Made by a program: the position numbers and the translations under genes. From contig NC_052483.1 in NCBI RefSeq assembly GCF_009730915.1, forward strand, positions 682,001-746,000: a stretch of DNA of 64,000 nt. The letters run 5' to 3'. Shown here one piece after another: positions 1-10,051 of this stretch (positions are counted from its first letter, which is position 1; each line of letters begins with the position of its first letter). The notes under the pieces were generated by a model. That model did not search any database and was not told the origin of the DNA. It saw only the letters and a program-made list of their open reading frames with translations. This stretch comes from Dioscorea cayenensis subsp. rotundata (lineage: Eukaryota; Streptophyta; Magnoliopsida; Dioscoreales; Dioscoreaceae).

Positions 1-900
1 TGCAAATGTTATAACCAACATGATACTGTAGTTATAACAATGTTTATTACTATAGCACTTTCACCTTCCTTTCTTCTTCGGTTGAGCATCTCATTAGTTT
101 CAAAATTCCTCCGGTGACCGATTCTGGCAAATCAAAGCCCGAAACCTCTTCTCCCTTACTCATGAGTACCATAAGAGCTTTGATCCGAATTTTTATCCCG
201 TATTTTGTTTGTATTTATTTGTATTTAATTATTTGTAAACCTAGATCTAACGCTTAGAGTATGCTTGATTTGTGGGTGATTATGGACTTAAAGTGAAGCC
301 ATTGATATTATGATTCACTAAACATTCTCCCTGGCTTCGCATCGGAATTTTTAAAATTTTGTGAGGAGTTTTAAGGCAATGTTATATATAAAATAATATA
401 ATTAAACAACTCCTACCATATAAACTATTTTATACATTTAATTTCAAAGGTCTTATAAATATTTATTGTATAACTAATTATGTGTAATTAATATTTATTA
501 ATTATTAATATTATAAGTAATATAAATAAAAATTTAAATGTTATAAAAAAAATTAAAATTGTTCTTTGAAACGCTCTAGGAGTAAATTATACATCTTTTT
601 TAATAATATGTATAGATGTATAGATTATTGTTAAAGATTGTAAAAAAAAATTCCATATTTAATGTTGTAAATTTGAGAAGAAATCCTCCGTCTCAAATTA
701 CAAATAATACTGCCAAACTAATAAAAATTGTACAAACAGATCATACCTTCATCTCTTGATGGAAGTTTGTTAAATAAGCGTCCTGCGTCAGTGGATTCGG
801 TGAACCGAATCGGCCACTAAGTTTAGTTTATTGCGAATGCATTCGTTAGAACTTAGGAACACGTGCGACTTGAATTTGGCGAGCTAATAGCCCAATAAAA
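1..900. other. AT-rich intergenic DNA
   Basis: I see no gene in this stretch. It is AT-rich with short A and T runs, and no open frame resembles a known protein. The last part (about 780-900) becomes more GC-rich and leads into the leader exon of the DAYSLEEPER-like gene, so the promoter of that gene probably lies here. I cannot point to a TATA box with confidence. Confidence 0.5.
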
Positions 901-999
901 TAGACAAAAGCTCCAGATGGCCCACATGAACGAGAGACCAAACCGGAAGAAGAGATCCATCAGACTGAGTGGCCCACTCCTTATTAGCCCATTGGGCCG

Positions 1000-1295
1000 G
1001 ATCCCAAACACACGAGGGAGACACAGAGAGAGACTCTGTGAGGAACGGAGACTCGCCCCGACTACTCCAATCGGCCGTCGCCGCCCACCTTTCGCTCCAG
1101 ATCTTCTTTCTTGTGGGCGCCAAAGAGGCGAAAGAAAAAAAATTAAGTAGGGATTTTGATTTCTCCAGTAGAAACAGTAAATCTCTTTTCCTTTCCTTTT
1201 TCCTTGTTTTTTTCTTGTTAAACCTAGGGTTTCCGAGTCTCGATGTGCTTCGTGAGGCGTTCTTAGTCCCAGTCGGTTGGAATTCATCGAATCTT
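1000..1295 (+). other. Probable non-coding 5' leader exon of the DAYSLEEPER-like gene
   Basis: This is a GC-richer, pyrimidine-rich block containing an 'aaacctagggttt' motif, typical of plant 5' leaders. It ends at a strong splice donor (cttGTAAGTG, exon end 1295). The matching acceptor is ttgcatAG at 3950-3951, 14 bases before the ATG of the BED-hAT coding exon. The 5' border is not visible and is given roughly. The open frames inside it on both strands look incidental. A spliced leader of this kind suits a stably inherited domesticated gene, although autonomous hAT elements can have one too. Confidence 0.5.
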
Positions 1296-1541
1296 GTAAG
1301 TGTTGACGTTGTCTCGATTGTCTTGGTTCTTTTTATCTCTTAAACCCCGTCCCGCATTTGTAATTAGGTCGCTGAGGGCTCCCTCAAGCCAATGTTGTAG
1401 TATATTTATATCAGGTTTGAAGCGATAGTTTTCATGAAGCTCAGAGACCCCAAACCTTGCCTGGGGCTTGGATCTCTTTTTTATTATTTTGTATTTATTT
1501 CTCCGTTCCGAGAGAAGAGAGATACACTGGGCTTTCCCTTA

Positions 1542-2516
1542 TGGTGTGTTTGGATGCATGCAATCATTACCCTGGGAAAGGGAATCATTGATTACATATT
1601 CCCTTCCTTTTGTTTTGATGTTATTTTATGCAGGCAATCATTGAGGGTTGGTGGAATTCATTACCTCCACCAAAGGAATAAATCATTCCCCCCACATTGG
1701 GGGGAATACCCATTACCAATAGTTAAATTTACATCTTTGCCCAAATTAGCTTAATTAACTTAATTAATTAAGTGAATAAATTAATTAATTGTATTAACTT
1801 AATTAATAAAATAATTAATTAACTTAATTAATTAAGTTAATAAAATAATTGATTAACTTAATTAATAAAATAATTAATTAACTTAATTAATAAAATAATT
1901 AAGTTAATAAAATAATTAATTGTGTTAACTTAACTAATTAAATAATTAATTAACTTAACTAATTTAGTTAATAAAATAATTGATTAACTTAATTAATAAA
2001 ATAATTAATTAACTTAATTAATTCAGTTAATAAAATAATTGATTAAATTATTTAATAAAATAATTAATTAATGTAGTTAACTTAATTAATTCAGTTAATA
2101 AAATAATTGATTAACTTAATTAATAAGATAATTAATTATTTTAATTAATTTAATTAATTAACTCAATTAAGTTAATAAAATAATTAATTGTGTTAATTTA
2201 ATTAATTTAATAAATTAATTGATTATCTTAATTAATTAAATTAATAAAATAATTATTCGTATTAATAAAATAATTAATTTAATTAATTAATTCTTAATTA
2301 TCAATAAACATATATATATAATTGTTTTTTAAGAAGGATATAAAGGTAATTGTCTCACATATTCTCCACTTACTTTTTATATTCCCAATGCATAACCCTC
2401 ATTAACCAAACACAGTTTTCATTCATATCCCCTTCCCATTACCCCCATTCTCATTCCTCTCTTCATTCCTACCTCCATTCCTATCTCCATTTCTATTCCG
2501 TCATCCAAACACACCC
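1542..2516. mobile_element. PIF/Harbinger (Tourist-like) MITE, 975 bp
   Basis: The terminal inverted repeats are 15 bp: TGGTGTGTTTGGATG at the left and the complement of GGGTGTGTTTGGATG at the right, so they differ only at the first base. They are flanked by a 3-bp direct repeat TTA (1539-1541 and 2517-2519). A TWA target duplication with a G-rich TIR ending in GTTTGG is the signature of PIF/Harbinger-derived MITEs. There is no coding capacity. The interior is mostly an AT-rich array (about 1744-2310). The element sits inside the leader intron of the DAYSLEEPER-like gene. Confidence 0.85.
1744..2310. repeat. AT-rich degenerate tandem array inside the MITE
   Basis: The stretch consists of variants of ttaattaacttaattaat and aataaaataattaatt, repeated many times with small changes. 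It occupies most of the MITE interior and is nearly free of G and C. The unit is irregular, roughly 20-45 bp, and the array looks like slippage-driven expansion of a short TTAA-rich seed. Confidence 0.8.
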
Positions 2517-3951
2517 TTATTTCTTTTCTTGTTGGGGTACCTTGGGTTCCTCTTCACTCCTTGCAACGGCTGCGTCATGGGCTTCTTCTTCACTGTGGGC
2601 CCATATCAAGCTATTGACAATCGTTCCAACCCATAGACTTGGCCCACATGCTAAGTCTCATCCCGTGTTCAAAGCTTACTAACCTGTCGAGTCGACAACA
2701 CCAACCTTAGCGAACTTTAGGTTAGGTTCCCAATTTCCTCAAGTACGAAGCTTACCGACTAAGTTGTCTCTCTTTTTTTTTTTTAATCTCACTACGTGGT
2801 ATGCTATTCTGTTGGAAGTTGGATCTTGTGAACGGTTCGTCCGAGTTAACTTAAGACCAATATATGATCGCTCGCCTTCTCCTGCTTAGCATTTTGGGCG
2901 ACATAACCCTAGTTCAATGTCGTGGATGAGTTTGTCACAATAATTCATTCTTACATCATGCGGAACCCGATTTGTGTTCATCTTTATTTTTACATGTTTT
3001 GAAGATCCTTTGTTACCATTGGAGTAACCAATGTGATGCCTGAGCAGCATGTGTGTGTATATATATATAGTCCTACTGTGTTAACATGGGAAATTCCTAG
3101 TTATTCATGTTGCTTGCCTCACTCATTGCCCCACAGTCTATATAAATTCCTTTGTTTTAGGTTTGCTAAAGGCTCAAACAAGCATACTATGAAGTTTGAT
3201 CCCTCGTGCTATGCTTCTGAGGCCACTTTCTTGCTGAAAGCACATTTACAAGTAATTTTGAGGTCACTTATCAGTTAAACACATGGAATATGGTTCAAGT
3301 GACCTGCTTAACATTTGTAACTTTTAATATCTTGAATTTTGCCTCTTGTGAACCAAGATTATTTCAACTGTTTTAGAGAAAATCAGAGCATGCCTTACAG
3401 TTTCAATACACCCTTCACGAACCAACAATTGTATTGCATTGCTTCTGTTACCTTTCTATGGTTGCCAAGTGAACTTAATTTTTACAGAATAGTACCCTTA
3501 GATCATCTAGTTCACTGTTCTAACTGATTAATGTTTCTCGCTTGTTTTAATGGCTTACTATAACAAACCAATCTCTGGTGAGTGGAGGCTAAATAACATG
3601 AGTTGACTCCTCTTAAGTTTCTGTTATTATGCTTTTAGCATGTACTTCCATGTGGGTGGTTTAGCATTTTTTTTTTTTATTGAAAATGCTCAAAATGTTT
3701 GAGCAATGATTGAACAATGGTTGAAACATCCACAATTTATTTGCAAAAGAAAGTCCGACAATCGTGCAAGGTTCACACTTTACAGAGAATTAGGCTCTAT
3801 CAAGCAAGATTTTTTTGATGTTTTTATTGCATCTATTGGATTCACTGCATCTATCCTTGTTTTTCCGATTGTTTGGAAATTATGTTTACAATGTTGGGGA
3901 AGAAAAAAAGTGAAAAAAAGTAGGATACCTACTGACTCTGCTCTTGCATAG
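2517..3951 (+). other. Remainder of the leader intron of the DAYSLEEPER-like gene
   Basis: This is the part of the presumed leader intron between the MITE and the coding-exon acceptor (AG at 3950-3951). It is T-rich with no recognisable gene. A short open frame at 3706-3951 runs into the acceptor but resembles nothing known and has no supporting context, so I treat it as intronic. Confidence 0.45.
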
Positions 3952-3965
3952 ATTTGTTCTTCACT

Positions 3966-4560
3966 ATGGCAGAGGATAATGACACCAAACCACTTAGTAG
4001 TGAAACACCACCAACATCCAAGCGCAGGAGGAAGAAGTCATTAGTGTGGGAACATTTTACTATTGAAGCTATGCCTGGTGGATGCACACGGGCTTGCTGT
4101 AAACTCTGTAAGCAAACCTTTGCATATAGTAGTGGTTCAAAGATAGCTGGTACTAGCCACCTCAAGCGACACATTGCATTGGGCTCTTGTCCCAAAATCA
4201 AAAACCAAGAAAAGAAACTTGCACTCACCAGTGCACAAACTGATGGAAATATCACAGAACCACCGCAGAAAAGGCGCTATAGAGGTGCTGGTTGGGACAA
4301 TGCACTTTTTGATCAAGAAACTAGCTGTTTGAATCTTGCGAAGATGATCATTTTGCATGAATATCCAATCCATATAGTTAAGCACCCTGGTTTCATTGCT
4401 TTTGCTCAAAGCCTCCAGCCTCGCTTCAAGATGGCGAGTGTTGATGATATTGAAGGGGAGATCATATCTGTTTATCTTAAAGAAAAACAAAATCTCTTGC
4501 AAGTCTTAGGGATAATGCCAAGAAAGATCAGCCTCACCATAAGTTTATGTACCGCCAGTC
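3966..4560 (+). pseudogene. DAYSLEEPER-like BED zinc-finger hAT-derived protein, N-terminal part, interrupted by a retrotransposon
   Basis: The ATG at 3966 lies 14 bases after a splice acceptor and opens about 198 codons. The order is a lysine/arginine patch (SKRRRKKS), then a BED finger (VWEHF, ACCKLC, HLKRHIALGSC), a KRRYR patch, and a hAT segment with LAKMIILHEYP, HPGFIAFAQSLQPRF and KISLT. This arrangement is that of plant DAYSLEEPER proteins, domesticated hAT transposases that act as DNA-binding regulators in the nucleus; DAYSLEEPER is needed for normal development in Arabidopsis. The frame is cut at 4560 by a Copia element whose 5-bp target duplication is cagtc. The sequence resumes at 9253 and again at 18055. 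About the central half of the protein is absent, so this copy cannot make a complete protein. The first exon looks otherwise well preserved, suggesting loss was recent. Alternative: an old hAT transposon rather than the domesticated gene. Confidence 0.85.
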
Positions 4561-4914
4561 TGTTAGACAAAAGAAGGAGATAATACTATGTATGTTTCAC
4601 ATGATTGTTCTGAATTCAAGTAGTGGATAATAGAGCAAAGTAACTGAAGCTATTCTCGTATTAAGCTTACTTGAAACATTGACTAGAAGACTGAATTTAA
4701 AGACAACAAAGTAATGTGCTTCACCAGCAAGGTAGCACACAAAAGGTACATAAGGACAAAAGGTGAAGAACAGAAACCTTAATTAAAAACAGCTAACATC
4801 CAATCACATTGCAGCTTCTCCATCCAATCAGCCGCTGGTCTATACCAAGAAGATCAGAGTAGCAGACTCTTCAATGAATAGTCAACATCCTAGTTCAGAG
4901 CAACATTCTCAACA
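4561..4914 (-). repeat. 3' LTR of Copia element 1
   Basis: 354-bp LTR starting tgttagacaaaag and ending attctcaaca on the plus strand. By eye it differs from its partner at 8899-9252 at about nine positions with no length change, roughly 97.5% identity, which indicates a fairly young insertion. Confidence 0.95.
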
Positions 4915-4925
4915 CACTCCCTTGC

Positions 4926-7900
4926 TCAGAACTCTTTGACACCCAGCTTTTCACGGAAGAATTCAAACTTGTGCTTTGGCAGAGCCTTTGTAAAAACATC
5001 AGCAACTTGTTCGTTTGTTCCACACTGCATTATGATAATTTGATCATCCTTTATGAGTTCTTGTGTGAAATGATAACGGGTGTCGATATACTTTGTTCTC
5101 CCATGCATGACTGGGTTTTTAGCTATCTGTATTGTTGCCTTGTTGTCACAGAAGATATCAGTTGGACAATTCTGTTTCACATCTAAGTCTTCCATGAGAC
5201 GACGCAACCAAACTGCTTCACAGGATGCTGAGGTAATTGAAATGTATTCTGCCTCGGTGCTTGACAACGCAGTGATAGGTTGTTTCTTTGAGCACCAAGC
5301 CACAGCATCGGATCCCAGTGAGAAAATCCACCCTGTGGTACTTTTTCGATCATTTTGACATCCTCCCCAGTCGCTATCTGAATAGCCCATCAACTTGAAT
5401 TCTTCATTCTTCATGTACTAAATGCCATAACTGACTGTCCCACTCACATATCTCAAAATTATTTTAACTGCTCCTAAATGGTGCATGCTTGGAGCTTGCA
5501 TAAACTGGGACACAACTAATACAGCATACATCAAGTCCGATCGTGTATGAGTGAGGTAGAGCAATCCTCCAACAATCTTTCTATATTTTGAAGGTTTAGC
5601 TTTACCTGAACTATCCTGCAAGTGGAGCCGTTCATTGGAGTTCATTGGTGTACTAACTGGTTTGCAGTGCTACATTCCAGTTTTGCTGAGAAGGTCTTCA
5701 GCATATTTGCGTTGTGATACAAATACAGACCCATTCAGCTGCTTCACTTCCAAGCCAAGGAAGTATCTCATGGGACCCAAGTCCGTCATCTCAAAAGTCT
5801 TTAACATTGTATCTTTGAACTCTCTTAACATCTCTTCTGAAGACCCCATATAAATTATGTCATCTACGTACAAGCACAGAAGTAGAGTGTCTTCATCTCC
5901 TTGACACTTTTGGTAGACAGTGGGCTCGTTAGCACTGCGCACAAATCCCATTTGTATAAAATGGTCATCAACACGGCTGTACCAAGCTCTGAGGGCTTGG
6001 CGAAGTCCATACAGGGCCTTGCGGAGCTTGTATACCTGATCTTCCTTTCCCTTGATAATAAAACCTTCTGGCTGCATTACGAAGACCTCTTCATGTAATT
6101 CGCCATTTAGGAATATGGTCTTGACGTCGAGCTGATAAATACACCATTTCCTTTGTGCTCCAATGGCTAGGAAAAGACGAACAGTCTCCAATCGGGCTAC
6201 CGGCGCAAATACTTCTTCAAAGTATATTCCCTCTCGCTGCACATATCCTTTGGCGACAACTCGCGCTTTCTTCTTCAGCAATGTTCCGTCTGGATTGAAC
6301 TTGGACTTAAAGATCCATTTCAACTCCCAAGTTTTGTTCTTGTGGATTGCTGTCATCTCCTCTTTCATAGCAGCAACCCAATCTTCATTCTTCACCGCTT
6401 CTTCAAATGTTGTTGGGTCCGCAGCTGTCAAGGCAAAAGAACATGCATTGTAAATATCAGTCAGGTCTCGATAACTGGCCGGAGCTTCCTCGCCTTCAAG
6501 TGTGGTGTTTGAGATTTGAGAAATTCCTCTGGAATGTGCATGTGCTGTTTCTGACCATTGATTAGATGAGATCAATGGTGGAGATCCATCTGTTTGACCT
6601 CCAGCGAACATTCTCTCCACGTCATCACATGACACAGAAGTTGGTGCAGACTTGTCATTAGTTCTCATCCAATCCCAGTGCTTGTCTCCATAAAAACAAA
6701 CATTTCTGCTGATGTGGACCTGCTTCGTGTAGGGCTCTATCAGCTTATAGGCTTTTGATCTTTCGCAGTACCCAATGAAAACACAGGGTTGCGATTTTGC
6801 ATCAAACTTCATTCACTGTGAATCAACCAATCGATATGCCAAACACCCGAAGATTCTTAGGTGATCAACATGTGGTTTTGACCCAGTCAACGCCTCATAT
6901 GGTGTCAACGACTCCAATGCTTTTGTTGGTGAACGATTGAGTATATACACAGCGGTGGCAATAGCATCTCCCCAGCATTCTGACGGCATCATCATCCCTT
7001 TCGAGAGGTCCGGCTATTTTCAATAATCGTTCCTGCTTTTTTTCCGCTTTCAGTAACGCTATTTTGTCGTGGTGTTCGCGAGCCGCCACCGATGATAAAT
7101 CCTCAAGCCTCGCGGAACTCCTTGAACTCCCGAGATGTAAACTCACCCCGCGATCGGTGTGCGAGAGATTTTAGCGACAAAGACAACTACTTTTCTAGCT
7201 TTAGTTTGAATATTTTAAACTGATGCAATGCTTCAGACTTTCTTTGCAAAAAAAAATACCCAGCTATACCTGGTACAATCATCGGTTAGGAGGAAAAAAT
7301 ACCGATTACCAACAAGTGATGGAGTTTGTATTGGCCCCATAAGATCTCCATGTACAAGCTCCAATGGGACAGTGGCACGCCTTGCCTGTCCCTATGGAAA
7401 CACCATTCGTGCTTGCTTTCCCATCGAGCAAGCTTCACAGGGGCTTGATTTTGTTATAGGAGGCAAACCTTGCACCAAATGATGTTCAAAGAGATTCTTC
7501 AAACTCTTCTCGTTGAGATGGCCGTATCTCTTGTGCCAAAGATCAGTTATCCCCATGTCTCCTTTCACAACGTTTGCAGTTCCTACATCATTAGCATCAA
7601 GCGGGAATAATCTATGAGAAGTTATACAGATGCATGCAATCTTATTCTTGGTTGCTGAATTCCGGATGGTGCACTTTCCACCAGAGAACTCCAGATCATG
7701 TCCAGATGCCATTAGATGTCCCACGCTTAGCAGGTTGTGCGTCAAGTTAGGGACAAACTGAACATCATTCAAGATGGTGGTTTTGCCATAACTAGAGCAA
7801 AGTGTAACCTTGCCAACTCCTTTAACTTGAAGAACTTTTCCATCTCCAAGTCTAATGGACTAGTTTGGTGTAGATTCAATGCATTGGAATAGCTTCTCCT

Positions 7901-8908
7901 CTCCTGACATATGATTCGAGCATCCGCTGTCAATCAACCAAGTTCCACCACCTTCGTTTGTTGAAGAGTTCTCATTGCACGCCATGAATACGACTCCTTC
8001 TTCTTCTTTTTCTTTTCCTTTCGCCTCCTCTGTTACATTTGCTTCCTTGTTTTTGTACCAACATTGTGCTTTAACATGTCCATATTTCTTGCATATAAAA
8101 CACTGGACACCTTTGTTTTGTTTGTTGGCATCCATCGAGTGATTTGCTTCAAAGCTTCTTCCGCGTCCTCGTCCGCGACCTCTAAAGAAACTGCATCCAC
8201 GTCCTCTGCCTCCGCGATGACTGTGTTCTCCAAAAGGAGAGCTCCCCGCGACGTAGAGCTTTTGTCTTCTCGTGTTCACCATTAATGTTGAGTATGGACT
8301 CATGGCTCTTCAAGGATACAATCGAAATGATCAATGGTAAGTGTGGCGAGATTTTTTGCTTCTATTATCGAGTGTACCACCTGTGAGAATCTCGGAGACA
8401 AGCTTCTTAGAATCTTCGTCACCACTGCCTTCTGTGGGAGCTCCTCTCCCATCATCCGGATCCGATATACCACATCTAGGATCCTGGTACCAAAGTCATG
8501 AACATTCTCACCCGACTTCAATTTTACTCCGTCGAACTCCCAGTGAAGAGAGTGCACCTTGACAGTGTTGGTGTCTGAATCTCCTTGGAACTCCGTCTTG
8601 ATAATGTCCCAAGCCTCCTTGGATGTCTTGGCCTCAGAGATCCTTATGAGAACTCTTGGATCAAGGGCCTGCTGAATGAGGAAGAGAGCTTTTGCATCCT
8701 TCTTTACACTCTCATTAATTCGAGTTCCATCTCCCTCCTCGCTGAAGCCTTTTTCAACGAGGTTCCACAAGTCCTTTGATCGAAACATCGTCTTCATCAT
8801 CAAGCTACATAGGTTATAGTTTTCTCCAGCAAAGAATGGTACATTCGCCTCTCTAGCAGATGAAGAGGAACCAGCCATGTCCAGTTCTCTGATACCACTG
8901 TTAGACAA
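4926..8908 (-). pseudogene. Copia element 1 gag-pol remnant
   Basis: Read on the minus strand. Gag (8908-8300) opens with a UBN2-type region. The next frame (8303-7860) carries a CCHC zinc knuckle (CFICKKYGHVKAQCW) and the protease motif LIDSGCSNHMSG. The GAG-pre-integrase zinc motif (HKRYGH..CEAC) lies in 7772-7392. The integrase core (7391-6813) is badly degraded: family-like residues such as GEFTSREFKEF can be followed, but in several frames with stops and small gaps. Integrase ends with PSECWGDA and AVYILNRSPTKA (6995-6813). Reverse transcriptase (6812-5418) has [13 protein letters not shown] and YVDDIIYMG. RNase H (to 4926) has TALSSTEAEYISI. The open frames are separated by stops or frame changes, so no single polyprotein is made as read. 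Confidence 0.93.
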
Positions 8909-9252
8909 AAGAAGGAGATAATACTATGTATATTTCACAGGATTGTTCTGAATTCAGGTAGTGGATAATAGAGCAAAGTAACTAAAGCTATTCTCGCATT
9001 AAGCTTACTTGAAATGTTGACTAGAAGACTGAATTTAAAGACAACAAAGTAATGTGCTTCACCAGCAAGGTAGCACACAAAAGGTACATAAGGACAAAAG
9101 GTGAAGAACAGAAACCTTAATTAAAAACGGCTAACATCCAATCACATTACAGCTTCTCCATCCAATCAGCCGCTGGTCTATACCAAGAAGATCAGAGTAG
9201 CAGACTCTTCAATGAATAGTCAACATCCTAGTTCAGAGCAACATTCTCAACA
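8899..9252 (-). repeat. 5' LTR of Copia element 1
   Basis: 354-bp LTR, partner of 4561-4914. It adjoins the primer binding site on its internal side and the second cagtc target duplication on its outer side. On the minus strand it would hold the element's promoter; I did not identify a clear TATA box. Confidence 0.95.
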
Positions 9253-9359
9253 CAGTCAAACCCTCGGGTATGTATGCTTAACTGGACAATTCATTGACAA
9301 TGACTGGAGATTGCACCGGAGAATACTCAACTTTATTATGGTATATATCTTCTCCCTGC
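9253..9359 (+). pseudogene. Short middle fragment of the DAYSLEEPER-like gene
   Basis: Directly after the Copia 1 target duplication the hAT frame resumes (caaaccctcggg onward), encoding QTLGYVCLTGQFIDND and WRLHRRILNFIMV. This is the block that follows the first catalytic-region segment in DAYSLEEPER and RICESLEEPER proteins. It continues the frame interrupted at 4560. It ends at 9359 where a second Copia element begins; the last few codons before that border already look altered. Confidence 0.88.
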
Positions 9360-9992
9360 TGGGAATTAAGCAACAATCTCAATAGATTGTAAATAAATAA
9401 ACAATCCCCAAGCTTGCTAGATGAAGGAGAGCAACCTAACAAGACCAAAATTACAATCACACAAGACACCAAATTTTACGTGGAAAACCCTTAAATCAAG
9501 GGTGAAAAACCACGGGTCAATCTTGACTAATCCAAGCTCCACTATGACCAAATTTAGGGTACAAGAGAGTCTCAAGAATGATCATAAATCAGAAAAAAAA
9601 TACAACTTGACCAAAACAATAGCTAAAACAAGCTATATTGGAAACAAAAGCAATATTTTGTAGCTTCTGTTCTGACCCTCATATCTTGAACTAGGAAAAG
9701 CCAAATCACAAACTGTCTAGTGGAAATCAAGCTCTGCAAGTCCCGAACGTGCCCACCAAGTTTTAGCTCAATCGGACATCGTTTGACCCTCCAAACACCA
9801 GCTTGAATTTGATGCCCCTGTCAAATTCGAACCCTACGAAAATCTGCCGTTTTTATCTTTACGGCTGTTATTTCCCCAGATTTTTCACTCTCTTAACCCT
9901 AATATGATGGAAAACACTTAATAAAGTGAACCCTAATGGGCTTGTACCATTTGGGCTTTTCTCCACATAGGACGGGAGCCCAATACCCAACA
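9360..9992 (-). repeat. 3' LTR of Copia element 2 (complete, 633 bp)
   Basis: TG..CA bounded repeat whose first 350 bp or so match 14082-14430. Its inner border is marked by a pyrimidine run on the plus strand, the complement of the polypurine tract. The first bases abut the DAYSLEEPER-like fragment. Confidence 0.85.
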
Positions 9993-10051
9993 TATCTCCC
10001 CCTCACGACTATGTGGAGGTGACCGCCATCCAGGCGATCATACAACAAACC

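Larger units (their letters stand above)
4561..9252 (-). mobile_element. Ty1/Copia LTR retrotransposon 1, 4692 bp, inserted in the DAYSLEEPER-like gene
   Basis: Both LTRs are complete and 354 bp long (4561-4914 and 8899-9252), beginning TG and ending CA. The element is flanked by an exact 5-bp target duplication cagtc (4556-4560 and 9253-9257). On the minus strand the primer binding site TGGTATCAGAG follows the 5' LTR after one base (8897-8887), matching initiator-methionine tRNA. A purine-rich tract (GAGCAAGGGAG) precedes the 3' LTR. Reading minus, the domain order is gag, protease, integrase, reverse transcriptase, RNase H, which defines Copia. The interior has stops and frameshifts, so it is not autonomous as read. 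Confidence 0.97.

Noticed and set aside
917-1343. Overlapping open frames on both strands in the leader region
   Set aside because: All frames of a GC-rich leader are open by chance; none resembles a protein, and the block ends in a splice donor.
1744-2310. CRISPR-like repeat appearance
   Set aside because: It is an irregular A/T array inside a plant MITE with no unique spacers; CRISPR does not apply in this genome.
3706-3951. 81-codon open frame just before the BED-hAT coding exon
   Set aside because: It lies in the presumed leader intron, runs across the acceptor, and has no family resemblance.
6990-7220. Stretch that looked like a foreign insertion inside Copia 1
   Set aside because: Read in shifting frames it still shows integrase residues (for example GEFTSREFKEF), so it is degraded integrase, not an insert.
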